From positions 1 to 37,210 of the forward strand of contig NZ_JAAZWB010000021.1 in NCBI RefSeq assembly GCF_012524115.1: 37,210 nucleotides of DNA, written 5' to 3'. Source of the stretch: Bacillus sp. RO1. GTDB taxonomy: Bacteria; Bacillota; Bacilli; Bacillales; Bacillaceae_I. The position numbers were made by a program, and so were the translations under genes. Within the stretch, counting starts at the first letter, position 1. Each line of letters starts with the position of its first letter. Positions 9,901-17,203 of this stretch are shown here, piece by piece. The notes under the pieces were generated by a model. It had not been told where the DNA came from and made no database searches. It was given only the letters and a program-made list of their open reading frames with translations.

Positions 9901-10193
9901 AGGTTCAATGCCGTCTGTCCGCCAAGCGTTCCAATAATTCCATCAGGCTGTTCTTTTTCGATAATTTTCTCTAAACTTTCCACTGTTAAAGGTTCCATAT
10001 AAACGTGATCTGCAATATCAACATCAGTCATGATGGTCGCAGGATTGTTGTTTACGAGGACCACTTCTATCCCCTCTTCTTTAAGAGCAAGGCAAGCTTG
10101 TGTTCCAGCATAGTCAAACTCAGCTGCTTGACCGATGACAATCGGTCCTGACCCGATTACCAACACTTTTTTTATTGTTTTGTTAAATGGCAT
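6969..10193 (-). CDS. carB: Carbamoyl-phosphate synthase large subunit, probably arginine-specific
   Basis: Makes carbamoyl phosphate from bicarbonate, ammonia and two ATP with the small subunit CarA. The 1074-residue protein shows the duplicated architecture: the N-terminal carboxyphosphate half begins with VLVIGSGPIVIGQAAEFDYA, and the second half begins with ALIVGSGPIRIGQGIEFDY. Each half has an ATP-grasp domain with a GG(E/Q)G-type or GGQS loop, an oligomerisation region lies between them, and a short MGS-like allosteric domain closes the protein (FSIIATKGTADFLKENNIKV). From memory it is slightly longer than B. subtilis CarB. Its place between carA and argF argues for the arginine route. 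The ATG overlaps carA by 11 bases, with AGGAG 9 bases upstream. Confidence 0.95.
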   Translation of the reverse strand: MPFNKTIKKVLVIGSGPIVIGQAAEFDYAGTQACLALKEEGIEVVLVNNNPATIMTDVDIADHVYMEPLTVESLEKIIEKEQPDGIIGTLGGQTALNLIVELSDKDILEKHNVSVLGTSVHSIQQGEDRELFRKLMMELNEPVPESQIVHSLKEGLQFVKKIGYPLIIRPAYTLGGEGGGFAYNNIEFETILKKGLSLSPIGQVLVERSIKGWKEVEYEVMRDENDTCIIVCNMENFDPVGVHTGDSIVVAPSQTLTDRQFQLLRNASLKIIRNLKIVGGCNIQFAMDPQSDDYYIIEVNPRVSRSSALASKATGYPIARMAAKCAVGYHLDEIKNPITGSTYASFEPALDYVVVKLPRFPFDKFPEADSTLSTQMKATGEVLAIDRTFEGALNKGLRSLEMKLNGITHPVIENMEEAQWLRLVKEPTHLRLFAITHAFRKGVSLESIHEMTSVDKWFLHKLQQMAMLEKVISNNSLDTLPLETLKIAKRHNISNDRLSALLGCNYEELAFLMNDYNIFPSYKLVDTCAAEFEAITPYYYSTYNGGDEVEVSHNKKALIVGSGPIRIGQGIEFDYCSVHAVKALKKAGYETIVVNNNPETVSTDFSVADKLYFEPITVEDILPIIQKEKIDLVFIQFGGQTAINLAEGLKSNGVKIAGTSIESIDKLEDRSHFYSLLESVGIPHIDGMMVDHHNQLQAAANTIGYPVLVRPSYVIGGQSMYTLFNEKELNQFSQTHQNNDTIWPLLVDRYVPGLECELDVISDGDKIYIPAIFEHIEKAGIHSGDSLAVLPPISLSEQVKERLIEYTRKICQAAKIVGIANIQFVISGDIIYCLEVNPRASRTVPIVSKVTNVPMIELAIRAQLGEKLSQSGLKEDPGFWTVKAPVFSDAKLKDVDHVLGPEMKSTGEIIGLGMTLEEAMSKALFLGKKSPFSLMQEENMIFCSIADREKTNALPLMKELVNKGFSIIATKGTADFLKENNIKVSTILQKEIDITLKMEKFVAAIIIPTIGRDQLRNGAMYRALCTMNRIKTFTCLETAQQAIMLNDNLQQHYQTINDYIKNKKREVEYLCKVY

Positions 10194-11256
10194 AAGACAT
10201 TACTCCTATTTTCTCATGGATGAGTGTTAAAAATTTTTCAAATATATAATTGGTATCCTGCGGTCCAGGGTGTGCTTCCGGATGAAATTGAACACTTAAA
10301 GCAGGAAAATTTTTAAGTTGAAGGCCTTCCACTGTGCCATCGTTGATATTTTTATAGGTAATAGAAAAGACTTCTAGATTAATAGAATCTTCTTTTACGT
10401 TATAGCTGTGATTTTGAGACGTGATATACACTTTCCCTGTTGCAAGATCTTTGACAGGGTGATTGCCGCCTCTATGTCCAAAAAGCAATTTTTCTGTTTT
10501 TGCACCAAATGCCATAGCTAACAATTGATGGCCAAGGCAGATTCCTAGCGTTGGCAATTTTTCTGCAATCTTTTTTATTTTTGGCAAGTGACTCTTCAAA
10601 ACTTCTGGATTTCCAGGACCATTACTTAATAACACACCATCAGGTTGAAGAGTCTCTACTTCTTCTAGGCTTGTGGTAAAAGGCACAACTGTTACCTGAC
10701 AATTTGCATGAAGCAAAGCTTCTAATATTGACTTTTTATAACCATAATCCAGTAGAACAATATGAGGACCTGCCCCAGGATAGTTTTTTATTTTTGGAGT
10801 GGACACCATTTCCACCCAATTTTCTGGAACTATTACATCGGGGAAGTCTTTTATAGAGTCAGTAATAAACCCTTTCACCGACCCCCGTTTTCGAATCGTT
10901 TTAACAAGCTCTCTTGTATCCACATTACTAAGTCCACTGATTCCCATTTTTTCCAAAAGTTCAGGTGCTGCCACCTCAGAAGAGTAATGATTAGGCAAGT
11001 AACAAGCCTCTCCCATGACTACACCTTTTGCATAAATGTTTTGGGCTTCATAATCTTGTGGGTTAAAGCCATAGTTTCCAATTAACGGATAACAAAAAAC
11101 GATAATTTGGCCTGCATAAGAGGGATCTGACATGATTTCCTGATAACCAGTCATACTGGTGTTAAAAACCACTTCCCCTATCGCATCCCTTTTATTTCCT
11201 ATTAAAGTACCCGGGAAAACTTCCCCTGTCTCTAAAACTAAATATCCATTATCCAT
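10183..11256 (-). CDS. carA: Carbamoyl-phosphate synthase small subunit (glutamine amidotransferase)
   Basis: Hydrolyses glutamine and channels ammonia to CarB. The 357-residue protein has the CPSase small-chain domain (GYLVLETGEVFPG, FNTSMTGYQEI, GNYGFN) and a C-terminal class I glutamine amidotransferase domain. The nucleophile Cys lies in LGICLGHQLLAMAFG, and SVQFHPEAHPGP supplies the His-Glu pair. The start ATG overlaps the argD stop by 8 bases and has GGGAGGAAGAAC upstream. It is part of the tightly packed argC-argF unit. Confidence 0.96.
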   Translation of the reverse strand: MDNGYLVLETGEVFPGTLIGNKRDAIGEVVFNTSMTGYQEIMSDPSYAGQIIVFCYPLIGNYGFNPQDYEAQNIYAKGVVMGEACYLPNHYSSEVAAPELLEKMGISGLSNVDTRELVKTIRKRGSVKGFITDSIKDFPDVIVPENWVEMVSTPKIKNYPGAGPHIVLLDYGYKKSILEALLHANCQVTVVPFTTSLEEVETLQPDGVLLSNGPGNPEVLKSHLPKIKKIAEKLPTLGICLGHQLLAMAFGAKTEKLLFGHRGGNHPVKDLATGKVYITSQNHSYNVKEDSINLEVFSITYKNINDGTVEGLQLKNFPALSVQFHPEAHPGPQDTNYIFEKFLTLIHEKIGVMSYAI

Positions 11257-12445
11257 GTTCTTCCTCCCTGTATTGCTTTAGTACCTTAATGAATTTTTGA
11301 ACAAAAGAGACCACTTCACCTTGTGAGATTGTGAGAGGTGGAAGCAGTCTTACCACGTTTGGACCCGCACTTAAAAGTAATAGCTTTTCTTCTATTGCCA
11401 GTTTGACTATATCAATTGCGTTACCATTTATCTCTAAACCTATTAACATACCCTTTCCCCTTTTTCCTTTGATAAAGGAAAAGTCATCTAGTAAGCTTTC
11501 AAGCTGTGAATGCAGGAAATGGCTTTGTTCTGCAACATTTTTCAAAAAGTTTTCTTCGCTTATTATGTTTAAAGTTTCAATTCCTGCAGTACATGCTAAC
11601 GGGTTCCCGCCAAAAGTACTTCCATGCATTCCAGGTTTAATGGCAGCAGCGACCTCTTCTTTAGCAAGCATCGCGCCAATCGGAAAACCAGAGCCGAGTC
11701 CTTTGGCTAGTGTCATGATATCTGGTTCTACATCGTACTGTTCATATAAAAAAAGGCTTCCTGTACGCCCCATTCCCGTTTGCACTTCATCGACGACGAG
11801 TAGAATTTCTTTTTCCTTACATAAAGAAGCTAGTTTCTTAACCCAATCAGGTTCTGCCGGGACCACTCCACCCTCGCCTTGAAGAAGTTCAAGCATGACA
11901 GCTGTTGGTTCCAGTTCTCTTATGGTTTGGAGAGATTGGTAATCGTTATAAGGAAGATGGATAAACCCTTCTAGCATAGGTTCAAATCCAGACTTGATTT
12001 TATCTTGACCTGTTGCAGCCACTGTAGCCAAGGTTCTTCCGTGAAAGCTTTGCTGAAAAGTAACAATGCTAGCTTGCTTTTTACGATTGTTATTAGCCAG
12101 GGCTCTTACAAGCTTAATAGCAGCCTCATTTGCCTCTGCACCGCTATTACAGAAAAAAACCTGATCAAAGCAGGATTTTTCCACTAGTAGGCGAGCAAGT
12201 TCTTCCTGTTTTGGAACGTGATAAAGGTTGGACGTATGCCAAAGATCAGACAGTTGTTTTTCAAGAGCCTTTTGAACTTCAGGGGGACAATGGCCTAAAT
12301 TGCAGGTTGCTATTCCCGAAGTGAAATCGAGATACGCTTCATTCTTGTCAGACCATACATATGTTCCTTTACCTTTTTGGATTGATAAAGGCAGCCTGCT
12401 ATATGTATTCATTATTGGTGAGTATTTAGTAGCAGATTTAGACAC
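11249..12445 (-). CDS. argD: Acetylornithine aminotransferase
   Basis: A PLP-dependent class III aminotransferase that converts N-acetylglutamate semialdehyde to N-acetylornithine. The protein has about 398 residues. TGIATCNLGHCPPEV-like N-terminal residues, FCNSGAEANEAAIKL, LLVVDEVQTGMGRTG (PLP-binding Asp) and LAKGLGSGFPIGAM (PLP Lys) are visible. I chose GTG 12445, which overlaps the argB stop by 8 bases with GGAG just upstream; an ATG at 12412 (MNTYSRLPLS) is possible. The open frame extends back to 12487, but that part lies in argB and does not match the family N-terminus. Confidence 0.93.
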   Translation of the reverse strand: MSKSATKYSPIMNTYSRLPLSIQKGKGTYVWSDKNEAYLDFTSGIATCNLGHCPPEVQKALEKQLSDLWHTSNLYHVPKQEELARLLVEKSCFDQVFFCNSGAEANEAAIKLVRALANNNRKKQASIVTFQQSFHGRTLATVAATGQDKIKSGFEPMLEGFIHLPYNDYQSLQTIRELEPTAVMLELLQGEGGVVPAEPDWVKKLASLCKEKEILLVVDEVQTGMGRTGSLFLYEQYDVEPDIMTLAKGLGSGFPIGAMLAKEEVAAAIKPGMHGSTFGGNPLACTAGIETLNIISEENFLKNVAEQSHFLHSQLESLLDDFSFIKGKRGKGMLIGLEINGNAIDIVKLAIEEKLLLLSAGPNVVRLLPPLTISQGEVVSFVQKFIKVLKQYREEEHG

Positions 12446-13235
12446 TTTTCTCCATAACCTCCTCAAGATAGAATGATGTACCTGCACCTGTAAGGTTCAA
12501 TGCAAACTGGGTTAAGGCATCCCTTGTAGTTCCATTGATTATTCCAATTTTACTCACCCCTTTTGATAAGCATTGAATGGCAGCCTCTACTTTTGGAATC
12601 ATCCCACCGGTAATTTGATTACTTTCTATTAAGCTAAAAACTTCTAAATCTGATAACTTAGACGCGACAGAGTCTCCTACATGCACTCCATCAACATCAG
12701 TGATCATGCAAAGCGGCGCACGGAATGCCGTTGCAACAGCAGCAGCTGCCATATCCGCATTAATGTTGTAGTGCTGGCCGTCTGTATCAACAGCAACTGG
12801 TGAGATAATTGGAATAATCTCTTGTTGCATGATTGGAAGTAATAGTTCTTTATTAACAGCCACAATTTCGCCAACTAACCCTAGCTCCTCTGTATTGGCA
12901 ACCGGTTCTGCGATAAGAAACTTCCCGTCTACTCCACTTAAACCCATAGCATTACCGCCTGCTTTCATTACTTGACGGACAAGATGCTTGTTCATCGATC
13001 CTGACAAGACCATTTCCACTACTTCCAATACAGGTTCCGTCGTTTTTCTTAAACCTTTTACGAAAGTGGTTTCCACATCTAAGGAGGACAAAATAGTAGA
13101 AATAGAAGGTCCCCCACCATGAACTACAATGGGTTGAATTTGATGCTTGTTTTTTAATTCCACTAATTCAGTAAAAAAAGAGGGGGAAAGTTTCTCCATT
13201 GTACTGCCCCCACATTTTATTACGAATATTTTCAT
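12438..13235 (-). CDS. argB: Acetylglutamate kinase
   Basis: Phosphorylates N-acetylglutamate with ATP. The 265-residue protein belongs to the amino acid kinase family: MKIFVIKCGGST is the phosphate-binding N-terminus, PIVVHGGGPSI the substrate Gly-rich loop, and NINADMAAAAVATA and ITDVDGV the later conserved segments. GGMIPKVEAAIQCL is the usual C-terminal ATP-site block. I chose ATG 13235 because GGAGG lies 7 bases upstream and the protein then starts as the family does. It lies 13 bases after argJ. Confidence 0.95.
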   Translation of the reverse strand: MKIFVIKCGGSTMEKLSPSFFTELVELKNKHQIQPIVVHGGGPSISTILSSLDVETTFVKGLRKTTEPVLEVVEMVLSGSMNKHLVRQVMKAGGNAMGLSGVDGKFLIAEPVANTEELGLVGEIVAVNKELLLPIMQQEIIPIISPVAVDTDGQHYNINADMAAAAVATAFRAPLCMITDVDGVHVGDSVASKLSDLEVFSLIESNQITGGMIPKVEAAIQCLSKGVSKIGIINGTTRDALTQFALNLTGAGTSFYLEEVMEKSV

Positions 13236-13248
13236 AATCTGGCCTCCT

Positions 13249-14484
13249 TCAAGTTCGATAAGATGCATTGATTCGTACATAATCGTAGGATAAATCACAA
13301 CCCCATGCCGTAGCATTTTCGTTTCCGGCATGAAGATCTACAGTAATTTCAATTTTTTCATTCTTCAAATAGGATTTGGCTTCCTCTTCACAGAATGAAA
13401 CAGGCATACCATCTTCAACAATTAAGACAGGTCCAATCTTTAATTTGATTTTTTCCGTATTGATCGTAATCCCGCTATAACCCACTGCTGACACTATTCT
13501 GCCCCAGTTTGGGTCCTGACCAAAAACCGCCGTTTTCACCAAGCTTGAGCCGACAATGGATTTTGCAATTACTTGTGCATCGTTAACCGTTTTGGCACCG
13601 TTTACTTGTACTTCAACTAATTTTGTTGCACCTTCCCCATCTCGGGCTATTTGTTTAGAGAGTGATTGACACACTATGTGAAGTCCTTCTTTGAAAAGAG
13701 AATATTCAACGTCATCTATTGTCCATGGTTCATTTCCAGCCATCCCATTTGCCAACACAAGCACCATGTCATTTGTACTTGTATCTCCGTCCACGGTAAT
13801 CATATTAAATGTCTCTGCCGTTACTTCTCTTAAAGCTTGTTGCAATAGTTCATGATGAATATTGATATCTGTTGTGACAAACCCAAGCATGGTTGCCATG
13901 TTTGGATGAACCATTCCCGATCCCTTTGCTGCTCCTGCTATTGTGTATACCTTATTTTCTGTTTCTAACTGAAGACATATATGTTTCGTAAATGTGTCTG
14001 TAGTCAGAATGGCTTCTTCAAATGAAGGAGCATCATAATTAACAACCGTTGATATCGATTCCACCCCTGTAACTAGCTTGTTCATTGGAAGTTGTTCCCC
14101 TATGACTCCTGTGGAAATAACTGCAACATCGTCCTCTCTAAGACAGGCTTTCTCGGCAAACATTTCTCTCATTTTATAAGCGTTTTGTAAACCTACTTTA
14201 CCTGTACAAGAGTTGGCATTACCGGAGTTAACAATGACTCCTTGAAGAGTTCCGTTAGTGTTGATGCTTTCTTGTGATACTTTAAGCGGTGGTGCCTGAA
14301 ATTGATTGGTTGTGTAAACTGCTGCAGCTGTTGCTGGAACTTCACTATAAATCCAGCCCAGGTCTTTTCGTTTACGTTTTATTCCGCAGTGCAGGCCACC
14401 GGCTGAAAAGCCTTTGGGAGTACAAATATTTCCTTGTTCCAAAGCAATCCATTTTCTATTGTTTGATAATATTTCCAATTTCAT
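13249..14484 (-). CDS. argJ: Bifunctional ornithine acetyltransferase / N-acetylglutamate synthase
   Basis: Recycles the acetyl group from N-acetylornithine to glutamate and, in bifunctional members, can also make N-acetylglutamate from acetyl-CoA. The 411-residue precursor has the self-cleavage motif HPNMATMLGF; cleavage between Ala197 and Thr198 would release the beta chain with the catalytic Thr. GNANSCTG and GQDPNWGRI are further family blocks. The ATG has AGAGGTGAGAAT upstream and follows argC by 15 bases. No separate argA-type synthase is in the cluster, which fits a bifunctional enzyme. Confidence 0.96.
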   Translation of the reverse strand: MKLEILSNNRKWIALEQGNICTPKGFSAGGLHCGIKRKRKDLGWIYSEVPATAAAVYTTNQFQAPPLKVSQESINTNGTLQGVIVNSGNANSCTGKVGLQNAYKMREMFAEKACLREDDVAVISTGVIGEQLPMNKLVTGVESISTVVNYDAPSFEEAILTTDTFTKHICLQLETENKVYTIAGAAKGSGMVHPNMATMLGFVTTDINIHHELLQQALREVTAETFNMITVDGDTSTNDMVLVLANGMAGNEPWTIDDVEYSLFKEGLHIVCQSLSKQIARDGEGATKLVEVQVNGAKTVNDAQVIAKSIVGSSLVKTAVFGQDPNWGRIVSAVGYSGITINTEKIKLKIGPVLIVEDGMPVSFCEEEAKSYLKNEKIEITVDLHAGNENATAWGCDLSYDYVRINASYRT

Positions 14485-14499
14485 ATTCTCACCTCTTTT

Positions 14500-15537
14500 T
14501 TATGGATAAACTGGAGTTATCTTCAGTCCTGTTTGTTCGTTCCAACCGTTCATGATGTTCATGTTTTGAACTGCCTGCCCCGATGCCCCTTTCATTACAT
14601 TGTCAATTACAGAGACGATTGTGATTCTGTTGGTTCTTTCGTCCACTGCTATTCCAAGGTCACAATAGTTCGAGCTGTAAACCTCTTTAGTGGAGGGCCA
14701 TTGGTTCTCCTGTCTGATTCGAACAAAATACTCTTGTCGATAGAACTCATGATATAGTTCTAAAGCATCTTTCGTTGATAAAGATTGTGTCAGCTCACAG
14801 TAGATTGTGCACATTATCCCCCTTGCCATTGGAACAAGATGTGGAGTAAAAGAAATGGTGGCATTAGAATTTGTATATGTCTGAATCACTTGTTCCATTT
14901 CCGGGATGTGTTGATGGTTTCCTAGTTTATAAGCTTTTACATTTTCATTAACTTCGCAATAATGAGTGCCCATGGAAGCTTTTCTACCGGCCCCGGTTAC
15001 TCCTGATTTCCCATCAATGATGATGCTGTTTAGATGAACCAGATTGTTTTTTAATAAAGGTGCAAGACCAATCAATGTTGCCGTAGGATAACAGCCGGGA
15101 TTTGCAATTAATAAAGCATTTTTGATTTCTTCTCTGAATAGTTCTGGCAGCCCATATGTAGATTTTTGTAAAACGCTAGTTGGCGCTGGTGAATATTTAT
15201 ACCATTCGTTGTATAAGTGAGAATCTTTTAACCGATGATCTCCAGATAGATCTATGCAAGGAATCTCCTCTTCTACAAATCTATGAACATGATTTTTTGC
15301 GACACCAGATGGTGTAGCAAAAAAGAACAAATCGGCATACCCAAAAATATCGTCTACATTCATTTCTTCTAATTTATTTTCACAAATCCCTTGTAAATGG
15401 GGATATTGTTTAGTGATAAGTGTTCCACTTGTAGAGTGTGAACCTAGAAAACTTAATTCCACTTCTGGATGTTGCTTTAAAATTCTTATAAGTTCTGCGC
15501 CACTATATCCGTTCGCTCCGATAATTCCAACCTTCAA
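14500..15537 (-). CDS. argC: N-acetyl-gamma-glutamyl-phosphate reductase
   Basis: Reduces N-acetylglutamyl phosphate to the semialdehyde with NADPH. The 345-residue protein begins MKVGIIGANGYSGAELIRIL (dinucleotide-binding motif) and carries the catalytic Cys in ANPGCYPTATL. I chose the TTG at 15537: GGAGAGG lies 9 bases upstream and the resulting N-terminus and length match Bacillus ArgC. Two in-frame ATGs further up (15555 and 15546) overlap the ribosome binding site itself. This is the first gene of the arg operon, with tandem ARG boxes on its promoter. Confidence 0.95.
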   Translation of the reverse strand: MKVGIIGANGYSGAELIRILKQHPEVELSFLGSHSTSGTLITKQYPHLQGICENKLEEMNVDDIFGYADLFFFATPSGVAKNHVHRFVEEEIPCIDLSGDHRLKDSHLYNEWYKYSPAPTSVLQKSTYGLPELFREEIKNALLIANPGCYPTATLIGLAPLLKNNLVHLNSIIIDGKSGVTGAGRKASMGTHYCEVNENVKAYKLGNHQHIPEMEQVIQTYTNSNATISFTPHLVPMARGIMCTIYCELTQSLSTKDALELYHEFYRQEYFVRIRQENQWPSTKEVYSSNYCDLGIAVDERTNRITIVSVIDNVMKGASGQAVQNMNIMNGWNEQTGLKITPVYP

Positions 15538-15565
15538 GTCCTTCATCCTCTCCATGCGTTAATAA

Positions 15566-15583
15566 TATGAATTATTATAACTA
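15566..15583 (-). promoter_or_regulatory. Proximal ARG box overlapping the argC -10 element
   Basis: TATGAATTATTATAACTA matches the left half of the ARG consensus fully (TATGAAT) and the right half poorly. Its core is centred 20 bp from the distal box. It contains the -10 hexamer of the argC promoter. Confidence 0.6.
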
Positions 15584-15602
15584 CGTATGTATAAAAATAC
15601 AA
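15574..15602 (-). promoter_or_regulatory. Sigma-A type promoter of the arg operon
   Basis: On the minus strand TTGTAT (15597-15602) and TATAAT (15574-15579) are separated by exactly 17 bp. Transcription would start near 15567, about 30 bases before the argC TTG. Both hexamers overlap ARG boxes, the expected layout for ArgR/AhrC repression by arginine. Confidence 0.85.
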
Positions 15603-15603
15603 T
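15586..15603 (-). promoter_or_regulatory. Distal ARG box overlapping the argC -35 element
   Basis: TATGTATAAAAATACAAT matches WNTGAATWWWWATTCANW except for one symmetric pair. Its 14-base palindromic core TGTATAAAAATACA also occurs before argG. Confidence 0.82.
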
Positions 15604-15621
15604 AAGTTTTTTAAAAAAGAA

Positions 15622-15664
15622 ATAAAAAGATGACCTTGGAATGAATGTTCCTAAGGTCATCTCT
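15622..15664 (-). terminator. Terminator after the M20 peptidase gene
   Basis: On the minus strand AGATGACCTTAGGAA pairs with TTCCAAGGTCATCT around a short loop, followed by TTTTTATTTCTTTTTT. It separates the M20 peptidase transcript from the arg operon promoter. Confidence 0.9.
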
Positions 15665-15678
15665 TTTGGTATGATATT

Positions 15679-16812
15679 CTATTCTCCCAAAGCGGCAATC
15701 GTCTGTGCCAAAAGTTCCGTTCTCTCTGTTAAGGAAGGGATCTCAAGATATTCCTCTTCACTGTGGGCATTACCACCGACCGGACCCATTCCGTCTACGG
15801 TGGCAATTCCCATTGCAGCAGTAAAGGAGGCATCCGACCCGCCGCCTGTAGCAGTGTCTTTAACCTCTACACCAATTTGTTCGCCTACTTTTTCAATGAC
15901 ATGTAACAGCGATTCAGTTCGTGCTGTCTTTTCCATCGGTAGCCTGTTCATTTCTCCGACCAGCTCAACTTCGGTTCCTTTGACATCTGTAGACGCACAA
16001 ATTTTTTCCAATTTCTGTTCAATAGGTTTTGCCTGTTCTCGTTCTGTTATTCTTATGTCTACATGTGCTACTGCACTATCAGACACCGTATTGACAGAGG
16101 ATCCTCCCTCAATTAAACCTACATTAACACTAATTCCCTTAGAATGATCGTTAAGGGCATGTAACTGAATGACTTTATGTGCCAGTTCTTCAATGGCACT
16201 TCTCCCTTTTTCAGGTTCAATTCCAGAGTGCGCTGCCCGTCCACGCACATTTATAGTATATTTTCCTTTTCCTCTTCTGGCAGTTACTAAAGAACCATCT
16301 TTTCTCGCTGGTTCCATGATCAGCGCATATTTTTTATCCTTTGCTTTGCTCTCAATAAGGGATTTGGAAGATGGAGATCCTATCTCTTCATCACTGTTCA
16401 ACACAAGTACAACATTCTGGTAAGCTTTTGAATGAGAATGAATTAACGCTTTCATCGCGTAGAGTATGGAAACTTGGCTAGCTTTCATATCAATGACACC
16501 TGGTCCATATGCTCTGTCACCCTCCACCTTAAATGGTCGAGATTGTACAGTTCCGTTAGGAAACACAGTATCCATATGTGCCACAATAATTATATTAGGT
16601 TCCTTTGCTAAAGGGTGTTGAATAACTAAATGATGTCCATACTTTTCTTCCTCTAGCACCTGAACGGAAAATCCAATAGATCTATACTCATTTGATAAAA
16701 TAGATCCAATTTGATCAATTCCCTCCTTCGAAGTAGAGCCACTATCAATATTGACCAGTTTTTCCAATAACTCTAGCATTTCAGATTGTTTATCTTGTAA
16801 AAACTCCTTCAT
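15679..16812 (-). CDS. M20 family zinc metallopeptidase (carboxypeptidase G2-like)
   Basis: A 377-residue M20 peptidase, most like glutamate carboxypeptidase/CPG2. Metal-site residues are visible: His79 and Asp81 in VAHMDTVFP, bridging Asp108 in GPGVIDMKAS, and the catalytic Glu pair in NSDEEIGSPSS (about 142-143). GGGSDASFTA and GNAHSEEEYLEIPSL are C-terminal landmarks, with a dimerisation domain between. It may split acyl-amino acids or short peptides; acetylornithine deacetylase activity is possible given the arg neighbours but is not supported by anything specific. I chose ATG 16812 (AGGAGAGAG upstream) over an in-frame ATG at 16845. Confidence 0.88.
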   Translation of the reverse strand: MKEFLQDKQSEMLELLEKLVNIDSGSTSKEGIDQIGSILSNEYRSIGFSVQVLEEEKYGHHLVIQHPLAKEPNIIIVAHMDTVFPNGTVQSRPFKVEGDRAYGPGVIDMKASQVSILYAMKALIHSHSKAYQNVVLVLNSDEEIGSPSSKSLIESKAKDKKYALIMEPARKDGSLVTARRGKGKYTINVRGRAAHSGIEPEKGRSAIEELAHKVIQLHALNDHSKGISVNVGLIEGGSSVNTVSDSAVAHVDIRITEREQAKPIEQKLEKICASTDVKGTEVELVGEMNRLPMEKTARTESLLHVIEKVGEQIGVEVKDTATGGGSDASFTAAMGIATVDGMGPVGGNAHSEEEYLEIPSLTERTELLAQTIAALGE

Positions 16813-17011
16813 CTTACTCTCTCCTGACTTTTTAAACGCATACACTTTTTTTATACATATATTTATTATCTTTCACCATTATACCTTTTCTACTTATTAA
16901 GTCCTATATTTCCTTTATTCTACCTATTTGAGAAGTTCAAACTTATTTTATTCAATAAATAATAATTTTATCTGAATAAACTATTTATTATGTTTTATCG
17001 CAAATCTATGT

Positions 17012-17141
17012 TATATTGTTTAGGCGATGAGCTGAATTGTGTAAGTCGACGGACACGCTTTTAGCAAGGCATGAATGTGGTCATGCTGTCCCTCGCCTCA
17101 ATACGCAGAGAAGGCACCTTTTTAGGTGGCCTTCTTTTTTT
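17012..17141 (+). ncRNA. Candidate independent small structured RNA with its own terminator
   Basis: The AT-rich stretch before 17020 contains a TATATT that could be a -10. From about 17022 the sequence becomes balanced and highly paired: AGGCGA (17022-17027) with TCGCCT (17093-17098), GGACA (17051-17055) with TGTCC (17087-17091), and GCATGA (17069-17074) with TCATGC (17081-17086). A terminator follows at 17109-17141. A good promoter for the next gene lies beyond that terminator, so this RNA need not be a leader. I compared it by eye with T-box, fluoride, purine, SAM, glycine, guanidine and c-di-GMP motifs and found no match. No -35 is convincing. Confidence 0.5.
17109..17141 (+). terminator. 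Intrinsic terminator of the candidate small RNA
   Basis: GAAGGCACC and GGTGGCCTTC form a stem with one bulge around TTTTTA, directly followed by nine or more T residues. Confidence 0.88.
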
Positions 17142-17171
17142 TTGCTACTTTTTCGCCATGTCTGCTATACT
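17142..17171 (+). promoter_or_regulatory. Promoter of the second Gfo/Idh oxidoreductase
   Basis: TTGCTA (17142-17147) and TATACT (17166-17171) are 18 bp apart, with a TG one base before the -10 (extended -10). It lies just after the terminator and about 33 bases before the TTG start. Confidence 0.65.
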
Positions 17172-17203
17172 GTCTACATCTATTAGAGAAAGAAGGTATT
17201 TTT

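Noticed and set aside
11331-11882. A 183-residue frame opposite argD
   Set aside because: It lies wholly antisense to a well-conserved enzyme gene and has no ribosome binding site; the same holds for the frame at 15641-16147 opposite the M20 peptidase.
12446-12487. N-terminal extension of ArgD
   Set aside because: The extra residues lie within argB and do not match the aminotransferase N-terminus.
15679-16812. M20 peptidase as the acetylornithine deacetylase ArgE of the arg pathway
   Set aside because: ArgJ already recycles the acetyl group, a terminator separates the gene from the operon, and the sequence is closer to carboxypeptidase G2-type enzymes.
17022-17141. Riboswitch controlling the Gfo/Idh gene
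   Set aside because: A good promoter lies after the terminator and before the gene, and no known aptamer motif was found; an independent RNA is the better reading.
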